Positions 7,441 to 16,612 of a stretch of 64,000 nt of DNA are shown piece after piece. This DNA comes from Streptomyces microflavus (GTDB taxonomy: Bacteria; Actinomycetota; Actinomycetes; Streptomycetales; Streptomycetaceae), in the NCBI RefSeq assembly GCF_014650075.1, contig NZ_BMUG01000005.1, forward strand, positions 434,001 through 498,000. Reading direction: 5' to 3'. The position numbers were made by a program, and so were the translations under genes. The first letter of the stretch is position 1. Every line of letters begins with the position of its first letter. The notes below the pieces were generated by a model. That model did not search any database and was not told the DNA's origin. It saw only the letters and a program-made list of their open reading frames with translations.

Positions 7441-7646
7441 TGGTGGAGCGCATACGTACGCGCCTGCGTGGGTGGGCAAAGGGTGGAGGCAGCGTGCCAC
7501 CACTGCCGCCTACCACGGTGGGTGCGGCGCTGAGCCCCGCACGAGTAGCCCTGTGGTGCGCATGCGCTGACGTACATAGCAGCGTGTGTGACATGCGTGC
7601 CACCACATACGCCCGCCTGCTGGCCCACCCACAGGACCGCCCATGA
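7440..7646 (+). CDS. Small hypothetical protein in the packaging region
   Basis: 68 aa. Its ATG overlaps the HNH stop (TGATG) with GGAGG just upstream, and its stop overlaps the next ATG (ATGA). This suggests translational coupling. Composition is odd (WAKGGGSVPPLPPTTVG, several Cys) and no domain is recognised. Support is context only. Confidence 0.45.
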   Translation: MVERIRTRLRGWAKGGGSVPPLPPTTVGAALSPARVALWCACADVHSSVCDMRATTYARLLAHPQDRP

Positions 7647-7900
7647 GCGGCGCCCATGTGGTGCTGGAGGAGGCAGAGGACACAGGCGAGGATGGCCTGA
7701 GCATCACACGCGTGATCGTCAACGGTGTTGATGTTGGTCGACTCGCGAAGCCGCCGAAGATCGCAGTCGGAACGAAGGATGAGAGATCGCTGACGACAGT
7801 GACGATCACGCTCGTGCCGTCTCGCCTGGAGATCAAGGGCGAGCGTGCTGACGGTGATCGTCGGGAGCCGCGGGCCGGCTTCACGGCGAAGATCAACTAG
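7643..7900 (+). CDS. Hypothetical protein
   Basis: 85 aa, coupled to the preceding ORF by a 4-bp overlap. ITRVIVNGVDVGRLAKPPKI and VTITLVPSRLEIKG suggest an all-beta fold. It carries half of the 22-bp palindrome (GTCGACTCGCG at 7737) in its coding sequence. Not recognised beyond similarity in style to small actinophage proteins upstream of terminase. Confidence 0.6.
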   Translation: MSGAHVVLEEAEDTGEDGLSITRVIVNGVDVGRLAKPPKIAVGTKDERSLTTVTITLVPSRLEIKGERADGDRREPRAGFTAKIN

Positions 7901-8170
7901 CCCGACCCCAGGGGGGTGATCCCCTCCGGGGGATTATGACGACCGTAAGAGTGCTGGTTCTCTCTGTCTGTACGGGTCTGGGGCTTCGGAATCGGCGCCC
8001 GCTGAACCGAACCGGCCGGGAGGCTGTCAGGCGTCCGCACAGGGCCTTGAAGGGGTATTCCTGATGGGCGGGAGGCGTTAAGCGTTACTCGCCGGCCTGC
8101 TGACGTCGTGCGGTTCTCGCAGGTCAGAAGCCTGTAAGTGTTACACGCCCCCTGCTACACTGGAGCCATG
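7901..8170. other. Noncoding stretch before the terminase operon, candidate cos region
   Basis: 270 bp without a gene. A short ATCCCC/GGGGAT hairpin at 7919-7934 follows the preceding stop. Near the right end TGTTACAC and TACACT (8153-8158) may form part of a host-type promoter. Cohesive-end sites of siphoviruses often lie just upstream of the terminase genes, but no cut site can be named from the sequence. Confidence 0.35.
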
Positions 8171-8770
8171 ATGCGGACCGAGCGAACGTGCACCTGGTGC
8201 GAGGGCGACATGCCTTTGACTGCCCGTGCCGGCGCGAAGACGTGCTCCACGCGCTGCCGCGTAGCCCTTCACCGGGCGTCGAAGAACGTGCTCCCCATCG
8301 AGCTGACGACCCGCGACAGGTGGGTTCGACGCTCATTCACGAAGGTCCCGCTGACGATTGGCGACATGCCGGCCAGCAGCACGGACCCGCGGACGTGGAG
8401 CAGCTACAAGGGTGCCTCCGCCTCGTCGGCCGGCGTCGGTCTGGGCTTCGTGCTGAGCGACGTCGACGACATCGTGTGCATCGACCTAGACCACTGTCTC
8501 AACCCGCTCACGGGCCGTCTGGCGCCGTGGGCCGCAGCCATCGTGCGAGACGCGGGCACCACCTACGTAGAGGTGTCCCCGTCCGGCGATGGACTGCACA
8601 TCTGGGGCCGCGCGGACGTCCGACAGGGGCGCCGCATCCGACGCCCCGACGGCACGGCTGTAGAGGTCTACGGAACCGGCCGGTACATCGCAATGACGGG
8701 CCGCCGACATGGCTCCTGCCCGTCGATCCTCGCGGACCTCTCCGCGGTGGTTTCGAAGTTCACGGCTTAG
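8171..8770 (+). CDS. Prim-pol-like (AEP family) replication protein
   Basis: 199 aa from ATG 8171, five bases after GGAG; ATG 8168 is an alternative. An N-terminal zinc-binding segment (CTWC...CSTRC, residues about 6-28) precedes a domain with VDDIVCIDLDHCLNP, PWAAAIVRDAGTTYVEVSPSGDG and LHIWG. These are hallmarks of bifunctional primase/polymerase N-terminal domains of actinobacterial phages and plasmids; the two Asp in CIDLDH would be metal ligands. It lies in front of terminase, far from the other replication genes, and may be a short stand-alone form. Confidence 0.75.
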   Translation: MRTERTCTWCEGDMPLTARAGAKTCSTRCRVALHRASKNVLPIELTTRDRWVRRSFTKVPLTIGDMPASSTDPRTWSSYKGASASSAGVGLGFVLSDVDDIVCIDLDHCLNPLTGRLAPWAAAIVRDAGTTYVEVSPSGDGLHIWGRADVRQGRRIRRPDGTAVEVYGTGRYIAMTGRRHGSCPSILADLSAVVSKFTA

Positions 8771-8820
8771 CCACTTCCCGGCATGGGACGGCACCGCCGT
8801 TCACTGACCGGGAGGTTCCC

Positions 8821-8976
8821 ATGACGCATGATCCCGTGGATGAGCTGAGTCACTTCAACGATGATGAGCTGGTCACCGTCGACGAGGTGCACATCCTTAC
8901 TGGGGCTGAGCTTGCGGAGATGGTGGCAGTCATGCTCCGTCGCGAGCCGTTGACATTCCTTGCCGGAGAAAACTGA
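8821..8976 (+). CDS. Small acidic hypothetical protein
   Basis: 51 aa with GGAGGTTCCC before the ATG. Very acidic N-terminal half (ELSHFNDDELVTVDEVH). Its stop overlaps the ATG of the small terminase gene (TGATG), so it is probably translated with it. No domain recognised. Confidence 0.6.
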   Translation: MTHDPVDELSHFNDDELVTVDEVHILTGAELAEMVAVMLRREPLTFLAGEN

Positions 8977-9443
8977 TGGCCGGCCGAGGACCCGCCCCCA
9001 AGGACCCCTCCAAGCGCCGCCGGCGCAACGCCGCGGACCCGGAGACGGTCATCACCCCTGACGACGAACTTCGCGGCCCGGAGCTGCCGGAGGGCGTCCT
9101 AGGCGTCAACACCAAGACCGGTGAACTCACCGAATGGCACCCCATGACGCTTGCGTGGTGGAACGAGTGGCGTACCTCCCCGCAGGCGCAGACTTTCACC
9201 GGAACTGACTGGTCATTCCTCGTCGACACGGCCCTGATGCACCACTCGATGTGGGACAAGGGTCAGTGGACGCTTGCCGCTGAAGTGCGCCTCAGAGCAG
9301 CCAAGTTCGGCGCTACGCCGGAGGACAGGGCCCGTCTCAAGCTCAAGGTCGACGAGCCCACCGCAGCCCCGCAGAGGCCCACTCAGGCCCCCGCCGGCAA
9401 CGTCACTGACATCACTTCCCGCAAGGCGAGGCTGACCGGCTAA
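8976..9443 (+). CDS. terS: Terminase small subunit
   Basis: 155 aa. The N-terminus MAGRGPAPKDPSKRRRRNAADPE is typical of actinophage small terminases that recognise packaging DNA. A central helical part (HPMTLAWWNEWRTSPQAQ, FLVDTALMHHSMWD) is followed by LRAAKFGATPEDRARLKLKV. It directly precedes the large subunit. Function is assigned from this pattern and position. Confidence 0.85.
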   Translation: MAGRGPAPKDPSKRRRRNAADPETVITPDDELRGPELPEGVLGVNTKTGELTEWHPMTLAWWNEWRTSPQAQTFTGTDWSFLVDTALMHHSMWDKGQWTLAAEVRLRAAKFGATPEDRARLKLKVDEPTAAPQRPTQAPAGNVTDITSRKARLTG

Positions 9444-9462
9444 CTACAGAGAGGGGGCGCCG

Positions 9463-11178
9463 ATGCCGCATGAAATCGTACGCGCCCCCGGCCACGATCG
9501 GTCCCGCTCTCTTGGGTGGATGGCCGTGGCGTGGATGGAATACTTTGTGGTTCATGGCCCCGGTGATGTTCAGGGCGACCCCGTCCGCCACGGCGACGAG
9601 TACACCGGATTTGTTGTCGACTGCTACGCCGTCGATGACAACGAGGGGCGTCTCCTCTACGACTCCGCCTTCTTCTCCCGCCCGAAGGGCTGCGACAAGA
9701 GCGGACTGGGCGCCCGCATCGGCCTCTTCGAGGCTCTGGGACCCGCACGCTTCGCCGGATGGGCGGAGGGCGGCGAGGTTTACCGCGACCCGTGGGGGCT
9801 GGGCTTTGAGTACACCTACGAGCCGGGCGAGCCCATGGGGCAGCCGGTCAAGGTGCCAGTTATCCGGATCATGGCCACAGAGGAAGGCCAGACCGGGAAC
9901 GTCTACGACACCATCCATTTCAATTGCACCGACGATGCGTCGCTGATTTCCGCAATTCCGGGACTTGACGCAGGCCTGACGAAGGTGAACCTTCCCTTCG
10001 GCGGCGAGATCGCAGCCTCCACGGCGTCTGCCGCCTCCAAGGACGGTGGCCGCGAAACGTGGGTCTGCTTCGACGAGACTCACCTCTACATCACGCCTGA
10101 ACTTCGGCGGATGTACAAGACGATGACGCGAAACCTGAAAAAGCGAATGCTTATCAGTCAGACGTGGTATCTGGAAACGACCACGATGTTCGCGCCCGGT
10201 CAAGATTCTGTTGCTGAGCGGACCTACGAAGAGGCCAAGGCCATTCAAGAGGGACGCAAAAAACGCGGTCGCGCTCGCCTCATATACGACCACCGGTACG
10301 GCGTGTGTGCGGACTTGAAGAACGAAGAAGCGCTCCGGGCCGCCTTGATCGACGCCTACGGCGACGCGATGGCGTGGATGAATCTCGATGCACTGATCGA
10401 CGACTTCTACGACTTGCGCAACGATTCCGCAGACGGAAAACGCTACTTCCTCAACTCGCAGACATCCTCCTCCGACGCGTGGATGGACGTCGACGCCTGG
10501 CAGCTATGTAGGCGCGACGAGGCACTAGCTGACGGCGAGTTGATTACCCTCGGATTCGACGGCTCGATTCGCGACGACGCAACCGCCCTTACCGCCTGCC
10601 GAGTTACAGACGGGCATATCCAGCTCCTCGGAGTCTGGGAGAAGCCGGAAGGGCCGGAGGGCGATGACTGGCAGGTTGACCGCGAGTCCGTGAACGCCGC
10701 CGTTGCTGACGCATTCGCCCGCTACGAGGTCTGCGGCTTCTACTGCGACCCGCCGCACTGGCAGGACTACGTGGACGCCTGGACCCGGGACTACGCGGAG
10801 GGGCTCCAGCTCAAAGCCGTTCTTTCCCGCCCTCTGGAGTGGTGGACGAAACGCCCGACGGCGATGGAACAGGCGCTCAACCGATTTGTTGAAGCCGTCG
10901 ATGATCAGGGCCTCACGTGGGCTGGCGTCGACAAGGCGGACGACGTGGATACGCCGTTCGCCCGCAAGGGCCTCGCTCTCTCTCGCCACGTGCTGAACGC
11001 AAAGCGCCGGCCGATGGGCGGCAACCGCCACATCGGCATCGGCAAGGAACACCCCAAGTCCCCCAAGAAGATCGACGCTGCCATGTCCGCCACCCTCGCC
11101 TACGAGGCCCGCGCCGACGCCGTCGCAGCAGGAATCACCAAGCGCAAGAAGCGCTCTGGACGTCTCGTAGCCTTCTGA
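9463..11178 (+). CDS. terL: Terminase large subunit
   Basis: 571 aa; the ATPase and nuclease motor of DNA packaging. The N-terminal ATPase has an atypical Walker A, RPKGCDKSG (about residues 74-82), and Walker B WVCFDET. The C-terminal RNase H-like nuclease has LGFDGSIRDD and later GFYCDPPHW as acidic metal-binding motifs. Length is normal. It starts at ATG 9463 after a GAGAGGGGG ribosome site. Confidence 0.93.
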   Translation: MPHEIVRAPGHDRSRSLGWMAVAWMEYFVVHGPGDVQGDPVRHGDEYTGFVVDCYAVDDNEGRLLYDSAFFSRPKGCDKSGLGARIGLFEALGPARFAGWAEGGEVYRDPWGLGFEYTYEPGEPMGQPVKVPVIRIMATEEGQTGNVYDTIHFNCTDDASLISAIPGLDAGLTKVNLPFGGEIAASTASAASKDGGRETWVCFDETHLYITPELRRMYKTMTRNLKKRMLISQTWYLETTTMFAPGQDSVAERTYEEAKAIQEGRKKRGRARLIYDHRYGVCADLKNEEALRAALIDAYGDAMAWMNLDALIDDFYDLRNDSADGKRYFLNSQTSSSDAWMDVDAWQLCRRDEALADGELITLGFDGSIRDDATALTACRVTDGHIQLLGVWEKPEGPEGDDWQVDRESVNAAVADAFARYEVCGFYCDPPHWQDYVDAWTRDYAEGLQLKAVLSRPLEWWTKRPTAMEQALNRFVEAVDDQGLTWAGVDKADDVDTPFARKGLALSRHVLNAKRRPMGGNRHIGIGKEHPKSPKKIDAAMSATLAYEARADAVAAGITKRKKRSGRLVAF

Positions 11179-11190
11179 GGAGGTTCGTGA

Positions 11191-12696
11191 ATGCCTATTG
11201 ATGCTACGAGGGTTGAGTCTCCCGGATGGTGGCTTCAGCGGCTCGGGAAGAAGATGCTGGACGAGCGTGAGGACTCCCGCCCAGACGCTGACGGAGAGAT
11301 CACCCCTGGCCTGAACACCTTGCGGCGATACGCCGAAGGGAAGGCCCCGCTACCTCACGTCCCTGGTGTCGACCCGCGGGAGGTCGCGGAGTGGATGAAG
11401 GACGCCCGGACCAACTGGACGTCGCTCGTCATCGACTCCCCGACCGAGCGCATGGGTGTCGACGGCTTTCGCTTCGGAGCCGCGAAGGGCAGCAAATCGG
11501 CGAAGGCTGCCGACGAGGACGCCAACCGCATCTGGCAGGAAAACCAGATGGACGCGGACAGCGATCTCGTCCACTACGGCGCCATGTCCCAGCGACGCTC
11601 CTTCGTCCTCGTAGAGAAGGGCGAGGATGGCCGACCGGTGCTCACCCACGAGACGCCCTACCAGGTGGCCGTGGAGTACGAGCCGGGCAACCGCCGCAAG
11701 ATCCGCGCCGGCCTGAAGATGCGCCGTGACGACTGGACCGGCGGCACGTTGGCTACGCTCTGGACACCCGAGACGGTCTATGCCTTCTCCGCGAAGACTT
11801 CGGTCCCGAACTTCTCGGGCCGCGCGGCTGCGCTGAGGCAGTGGGATGCGCTGAACCTCCCCAACGTCACCGACGGGCAGTGGACGAACGAGCTGGGCTT
11901 GGTGCCTTTCGTACCGTTCGTGAACCGCCGGAACCGCAGCCTGGACGGCTTTGCGGAGCACGAGGACGTTCTCTCGATCCAGAACCGGATCAACCTCTCG
12001 CTGATCAACCTGATCGCCGCGATGAAGTACGGAGCCTTCCGCCAGCGGTACGCCGCCGGCCTGGAGATCGCAGAGGATCCGATCACTGGGAAGGCCCTGG
12101 AGCCATTCCAGCTCGACATTCGAAAGCTCTGGACCACCGACGACCCCGAAGTCCGCTTCGGAGAGTTCTCTGCCACCGACCTCATGCCGTACGTGCGGGC
12201 CGTGGAGGCCGCCGTGCAGGATCTGGCCGCCATCTCGCGGACGCCGCCTCACTACCTCATCGGCGCCGTGGTCAACGTCTCCGGCGACGCGCTGAAGGCC
12301 GCAGAGACCGGACTGATCTCCAAGGTCCGTGACCGTCAGCGCACCTTCGGCGACTCCTGGGAGTCCGTCATGCGCCTAGCTTTCAAGGTGCTGGGCGACG
12401 AGGAGAAGGCCGGCGCGTTCGACGCCGAGACCCTCTGGCGCGACCCGGAGTCCCGTTCCATCTCGGAGATGGCCGACGCAGCCGTGAAGAAGGCCAGCGC
12501 CGGCGTTCCGTGGCGTCAGCGCATGGAGGACATGGGCTACACGCCCGCGCAGATCGACCGCATGGAGATCGACCGCGCGGCCGATGCACTGAACGACGCT
12601 CCTGTGGAAGACCCGCAGCCCGCCTCGCTTCAGGCGAAGCGCGACTCCCGCACGCTTATCACGCGGAAGCCGGAAGATGTCCCTGACGCGGCTTGA
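11191..12696 (+). CDS. Portal protein
   Basis: 501 aa, with GAGGAGG upstream. Matches SPP1 gp6-like portals: WLQRLGKKMLDER at the N-terminus, a central conserved block (IQNRINLSLINLIAAMKYGAFRQR, split here by position) and SRTPPHYLIGAVVNVSGDALKAAE near residue 350-370. It forms the dodecameric vertex through which DNA enters. It overlaps the next gene by 20 bp. Confidence 0.92.
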   Translation: MPIDATRVESPGWWLQRLGKKMLDEREDSRPDADGEITPGLNTLRRYAEGKAPLPHVPGVDPREVAEWMKDARTNWTSLVIDSPTERMGVDGFRFGAAKGSKSAKAADEDANRIWQENQMDADSDLVHYGAMSQRRSFVLVEKGEDGRPVLTHETPYQVAVEYEPGNRRKIRAGLKMRRDDWTGGTLATLWTPETVYAFSAKTSVPNFSGRAAALRQWDALNLPNVTDGQWTNELGLVPFVPFVNRRNRSLDGFAEHEDVLSIQNRINLSLINLIAAMKYGAFRQRYAAGLEIAEDPITGKALEPFQLDIRKLWTTDDPEVRFGEFSATDLMPYVRAVEAAVQDLAAISRTPPHYLIGAVVNVSGDALKAAETGLISKVRDRQRTFGDSWESVMRLAFKVLGDEEKAGAFDAETLWRDPESRSISEMADAAVKKASAGVPWRQRMEDMGYTPAQIDRMEIDRAADALNDAPVEDPQPASLQAKRDSRTLITRKPEDVPDAA

Positions 12697-13486
12697 CCGG
12701 CAGTACGGCGCCGCTATCGCAACTGTGTGGCGGACGACCCTCGGGCGGACCTCGCACACCTGGGCAGGGCTTGGATCCTGGAGGGATCGGGACGTACGGC
12801 GCTTCGAGCGCACGGCACTTCCGGTCATTCTCGGAGGACAGCGCCAGGTAGCTGCCCTGACAGCGTCGTACCTGGAGCGTCTCTATCGGGACATCGACGG
12901 CCCGAGCCGTCGCGTAGACCTGGACCTCGACACAGTGACCGGACGTGCGCTTCGCGACGTCGACCCCGACGAGGTCTACCGGAGACCTTTCAAAGAGGTA
13001 TGGGCCGCTCTCGGCAACGACGTCCCGTTCGACGAGGCGTTGAGCCGCGGAGCCCACCGCCTGGAGACGATCGCCAAGACCGATCTGCAGCTAGCCCGGA
13101 CGCACACAGTGCGCGAGGTTGGTGACGACATGCCGCGATTCGAGTACACCGTTCGCGAGCTGCAGGGTGAGTACGACTGCGCCCTGTGCATGATCGCCTC
13201 CACCCAGCGCTACCGCAAAAGGGACTTGGCGCCGATCCACCCCGGCTGTGACTGCCTCGTCAAGCTGGTCACCGCCGACGAGGACCCCGGCCAGGTCATC
13301 GACGAAGAGAAGCTGGAGCGCATCCACGAACTCGTGGAGGAGGCGCTCGGCAAGAGCGACCGCGGAGGACGAGCGGTCGACTACCGAAAGATCGTCATCG
13401 CGAACGAGCACGGCGAAATCGGCCCGGTCCTGGGCTACGCCGGTCAGCGGTTCACAGGCCCTGACGACATCAACCTTCCGACCTGA
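12677..13486 (+). CDS. MuF-like minor head protein
   Basis: 269 aa, starting inside the end of the portal gene. The C-terminal half has CALCMIASTQRYRKRDLAPIH and PGCDCLV (about 170-195), the Cys/His signature of SPP1 gp7/Mu gpF head morphogenesis proteins. A capsid maturation protease role is possible in some relatives, but no protease motif is seen. Position between portal and scaffold is canonical. Confidence 0.85.
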   Translation: MSLTRLDRQYGAAIATVWRTTLGRTSHTWAGLGSWRDRDVRRFERTALPVILGGQRQVAALTASYLERLYRDIDGPSRRVDLDLDTVTGRALRDVDPDEVYRRPFKEVWAALGNDVPFDEALSRGAHRLETIAKTDLQLARTHTVREVGDDMPRFEYTVRELQGEYDCALCMIASTQRYRKRDLAPIHPGCDCLVKLVTADEDPGQVIDEEKLERIHELVEEALGKSDRGGRAVDYRKIVIANEHGEIGPVLGYAGQRFTGPDDINLPT

Positions 13487-13527
13487 CGCCCGACACGGGC
13501 TGACGACTCCCGACAGGGGAAACCACC

Positions 13528-14160
13528 ATGCCTCGTCGTACTCTCGCGCGACGCAACCTCCTCACCTTCTCCGCGCAGCCCTGGACCCTCATGGAGGGCG
13601 AACCGGGCGCCGGCGGTGCAGGTGTCACGCCGCCCGCCGTCAACGAGCACGGCTACCCGGACGACACTCCGACGGCCGACATGACACCTGAGCATCAGGC
13701 CGCGTACTGGAAGCACTACGCCCGCAAGCATGAGCAGCGAGCAAACGCGGCTCCCGACTCTGCGGAGCTGGAGCGCCTGCGGGCTGCGGAAGCTGAACTC
13801 GCCACCCGCAAGGCTGCCGAACTCACCGACGCTGAGCGCCTCCAGGCCGAGAAGGACGCCGCGGAGACTGCCCGCCTGACCGCTGAGCGCGAGCGGGACG
13901 AGGCACGCGCGGAGGCCCTCCGCATCACCGTGGCAGCGACGAAGGGGCTCACCCCCAAGCAGGCCGCGCGGCTCAAGGGCTCCACCAAGGAGGAGCTGGA
14001 GGCCGACGCGGACGAGCTGCTCAAGGACTTTGCTCCCTCGACCCTCGGCACTACGACACCTCCGCCGCAGGGCGGTAACCGTGGCGGCGACGTGGGCGGC
14101 AGCACCCGCACCACCGCTACCGGCGCGGAGCTGTACCGCGAGCGCCACGGCAAGAAGTAA
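13528..14160 (+). CDS. Capsid scaffold protein
   Basis: 210 aa. A long charged coiled coil (about residues 70-150, rich in Ala, Glu and Arg: LERLRAAEAELATRKAAELT and on) lies between a Gly/Pro-rich N-terminal part and a Gly/Thr-rich tail ending GAELYRERHGKK. This is typical of phage scaffolds that guide procapsid assembly and then leave. It directly precedes the decoration and capsid genes. Confidence 0.87.
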   Translation: MPRRTLARRNLLTFSAQPWTLMEGEPGAGGAGVTPPAVNEHGYPDDTPTADMTPEHQAAYWKHYARKHEQRANAAPDSAELERLRAAEAELATRKAAELTDAERLQAEKDAAETARLTAERERDEARAEALRITVAATKGLTPKQAARLKGSTKEELEADADELLKDFAPSTLGTTTPPPQGGNRGGDVGGSTRTTATGAELYRERHGKK

Positions 14161-14189
14161 CCCCCGACCCCCTCACAGGAGGATCGTTC

Positions 14190-14588
14190 ATGAACCTCGG
14201 ACTCGTTACCGAGAGCTTCTCTCAGGACAAGCGCGACTGGCTCCAGGGCGCGCACGGCACGGACATCGTCCCGTCGGTGACGCTGGATGTCAGCAAGTTC
14301 ACCGCCGGAACCCACTACCCGGACGGCTACGTCAAGTCGGGCATTCCGCTCGGCCGGATCACGACCGGGCAGAAGGTGGGCCCCTACGACGACACCGCCA
14401 CCGACGGTCGTCAGACCTGCATCGGCTTCCTGTACACGGGCGTGGAGGTCGTGACGAAGCGCGGCGCGGTCCTGTCGTCCGCCGTCGGCTCGATGCTCGT
14501 GCACTGCGCGATCAAGGAGTCCAAGCTCCCCGTCACCATCGACGCCGCCGGCAAGACCGACCTTGGCGCTCGCGTCATTTTCGTCTGA
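14190..14588 (+). CDS. Head decoration protein (lambda gpD-like)
   Basis: 132 aa. The trimeric gpD family stabilises the expanded head. Support comes from length, from the sequence KSGIPLGRITTGQKVGPYDD and from position just before a lambda gpE-type capsid gene. A good ribosome site (AGGAGG) precedes ATG 14190. Confidence 0.85.
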   Translation: MNLGLVTESFSQDKRDWLQGAHGTDIVPSVTLDVSKFTAGTHYPDGYVKSGIPLGRITTGQKVGPYDDTATDGRQTCIGFLYTGVEVVTKRGAVLSSAVGSMLVHCAIKESKLPVTIDAAGKTDLGARVIFV

Positions 14589-14606
14589 GAGAGGTAACCC
14601 CCAACT

Positions 14607-15623
14607 ATGCAGCTCATTGACGAGTTCGCGACCCCCGCGGAGCTGACCGGCTACGCGCGAGCGGCTCTCGCGGACCGGCCGGAGAACGACTTCGGTCTGG
14701 ACCGGTGGCTCCCGAACCGCACCATCAACGATCTCTCCTACCGCTTCACCCGAGGAGGGGGCGGCCTCACGGAGGCGGCGACCTTCCGTGCGTACGACGC
14801 CAGCTCTGACGTCGGCGTCCGGCCCGGTGGCGCGCGAGTGTCCGGCGAACTGCCGCCCATCTCCCGCAAGATCCCCGTCGGCGAGTACGAGCGCATCAAG
14901 CGCCGGAACATCGACACGCAGAACGCGGAGATCCGCGACGCCATGCTGGACGACGGCGTGCGCCTGGCCCGCCAGATCGAGGCCCGCATGGAGCTGGCGC
15001 GTGGTGAGGCGATCTTCAACGCATCCGTCGTGCTGAACGAAAACGGTGTCCAGGCGTCGGTCGACTTCGGTCGCGCCGCAGGCCACACCGTGACCGCTGG
15101 TACCGTCTGGTCCAACGTGTCGGCCGACATCATCGGCGACTTCCAGACGTGGCTGGAGGTCTACAACGACGCTAACGGCGGTGACCCGGACTCGGTGCTC
15201 ATCTCCCGCGCCATCTGGACCGCTCTGAAGCGGAACACGCAGCTTCGCGGACTCTCCACCACGGGCGCGACCGCCCCAACCGTCCTGACCGACAGTCTCC
15301 TGGCTGCGATCCTCGCGGACCACGGCATCCCGCCGCTGGTCCGATACGACGCCAAGGTGAACGTGGGCGGCGTTTCCACCCGCATCACCCCGAACGACAA
15401 GCTGGCCTTCCTGCCGGCACAGGGCGACGCCCTGGGTCAGACCCTGTGGGGCGTCCCCGTGGAAGCGGACGACGCGCGCTACGGACTGGCCGGTGACGAG
15501 GCAGGCATCGCGGTTGGCGCGTACAAAACTGAGGACCCGCAGACCGTGTGGACCCGTGCTACCGCCATCGCCCTGCCGGTCGTTGCGGCTCCGGACCTGT
15601 CCTTCGTCGCTGACGTCCTCTGA
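14607..15623 (+). CDS. Major capsid protein (lambda gpE type)
   Basis: 338 aa, HK97 fold. Typical gpE-family features are RFTRGGGGLTEAATFRAYD near 45-65, ISRKIPVGEYERIKR, a spine helix with DAMLDDGVRLARQIEARMELAR, and PLVRYDAKVNVGG near 240. Length is normal for this family. The gene follows the decoration gene by 18 bp. Confidence 0.93.
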   Translation: MQLIDEFATPAELTGYARAALADRPENDFGLDRWLPNRTINDLSYRFTRGGGGLTEAATFRAYDASSDVGVRPGGARVSGELPPISRKIPVGEYERIKRRNIDTQNAEIRDAMLDDGVRLARQIEARMELARGEAIFNASVVLNENGVQASVDFGRAAGHTVTAGTVWSNVSADIIGDFQTWLEVYNDANGGDPDSVLISRAIWTALKRNTQLRGLSTTGATAPTVLTDSLLAAILADHGIPPLVRYDAKVNVGGVSTRITPNDKLAFLPAQGDALGQTLWGVPVEADDARYGLAGDEAGIAVGAYKTEDPQTVWTRATAIALPVVAAPDLSFVADVL

Positions 15624-15646
15624 CCTGAAACGCGAGGCACTCACAC

Positions 15647-15898
15647 ATGGCCAAGCTGAAAACGCACGTCCACGTGACGGACGACAACGGGGCGGTCCAC
15701 GTGTTCGGCCCCGCGGACGAGGTCCCGGAGTGGGCACAGGCGCTCATTACCAACCCGAAGGCGTGGCTGGAGCCGCCCTCCGCGAGTCGACTCACGGAGC
15801 CCGCTCCCGAGCCGACAGTGAAGAAGGCGGCTCCCGCCAAGCGTGTGGCCCCACGCCGGAAGGCGGGCGGTGGCGATGCTCCTGTTTCTGGCGACTGA
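15647..15898 (+). CDS. Small head protein
   Basis: 83 aa. A short beta domain (HVHVTDDNGAVHVFGPADEVPEWA) is followed by a Pro/Ala/Lys-rich basic tail. Such genes follow the capsid gene in many actinophages, but the role is unknown. The segment encoding PSASRLTEP contains a full 22-bp palindrome (15778-15799), so the site is read both as protein and as a probable operator. Confidence 0.7.
   Translation: MAKLKTHVHVTDDNGAVHVFGPADEVPEWAQALITNPKAWLEPPSASRLTEPAPEPTVKKAAPAKRVAPRRKAGGGDAPVSGD
15778..15799. promoter_or_regulatory. Palindrome A, site 1 (inside head gene)
   Basis: CTCCGCGAGTC joined to GACTCACGGAG; one mismatch from a perfect palindrome. Lies within coding sequence of the small head protein. 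Confidence 0.8.
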
Positions 15899-16256
15899 GC
15901 TGCGCGCTCTCCTCGGCACCGCCATCAGCGACGAGCGGGCCCAGCTCGCTCACGACCTGGCGGAGGACGCGATCATGGGGGAGGTGGGGGCTCGCGTCTC
16001 CACCCCGCCTCAGCGCGGCATCAAGACGGTGGCACTGAGCGTGGCCGCTCGCATCCTGACGAACCCGCAAGGGCTTCGCTCGGAGCAGGCGGGCGGCATG
16101 CTTCAGTCCTACGTCGACTCACAGACCGGCGTGGTCCTCTCTGACGACGAACTCCGGCGGCTCAAGCGTGCCGTCGGGATGGCGTCCGGGGCCGGCATGT
16201 TGAACATCGCCCCGGCAGAGACCCGGATTACGACGTACCCCTGGCGGCAGGCATGA
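15876..16256 (+). CDS. Head-tail connector (adaptor)
   Basis: 126 aa from ATG 15876, overlapping the previous gene; GTG 15870 is an alternative start. Helical, with FLATELRALLGTAI at the N-terminus and VALSVAARILTNPQGLRSEQAGG in the middle, ending LSDDELRRLKRAVG. This fits adaptor proteins that dock on the portal. Assigned by position and fold type. Confidence 0.75.
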   Translation: MLLFLATELRALLGTAISDERAQLAHDLAEDAIMGEVGARVSTPPQRGIKTVALSVAARILTNPQGLRSEQAGGMLQSYVDSQTGVVLSDDELRRLKRAVGMASGAGMLNIAPAETRITTYPWRQA

Positions 16257-16612
16257 GCCTGATCGCCAACGTCATGTCGCAGTCCTGGTTCATCGAGCGC
16301 CCCGGCGCGCGGGTCCGTGACTCGACAGGCTCATGGGTGGCAGGACCCCCGGTCCGCACGCGCGTCGACTACTGCGCCGTGATGAGCCCGTACGGCGTGA
16401 CCGTTGGGTCCTCTACTGAGCAGCATGACGCCAGCGAGACCGTGACGACCCGACGCGTCTTCGCGGCCCCGCTCGGCACTGACGTCCGGCCCTCCGACCG
16501 CATCGTCAGCCTGGACGGCTCGGAGACGTGGGAGGTCGTCGGCCGACCGCTGATTCTTCCGCTGACGTCGCTGGCCCGCGTCGAAGCCGCCCTGAAGGAG
16601 GTGACCGGCTGA
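16253..16612 (+). CDS. Head-tail stopper (head closure) protein
   Basis: 119 aa, overlapping the adaptor gene by 4 bp. Beta-rich with IERPGARVRDSTGSWV and SDRIVSLDGSETWEVVG, the pattern of SPP1 gp16-like stoppers that close the filled head. Family assignment relies mainly on order and style. Confidence 0.75.
   Translation: MSLIANVMSQSWFIERPGARVRDSTGSWVAGPPVRTRVDYCAVMSPYGVTVGSSTEQHDASETVTTRRVFAAPLGTDVRPSDRIVSLDGSETWEVVGRPLILPLTSLARVEAALKEVTG

Noticed and set aside
7737..7749. GTCGACTCGCG at 7737 as another palindrome A site
   Set aside because: Only the right half matches; the left arm is unrelated. Counted as a half-site at most.
13716..15737. 673-codon minus-strand frame across scaffold, decoration and capsid genes
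   Set aside because: Antisense to a canonical head operon; composition is that of a shadow frame.
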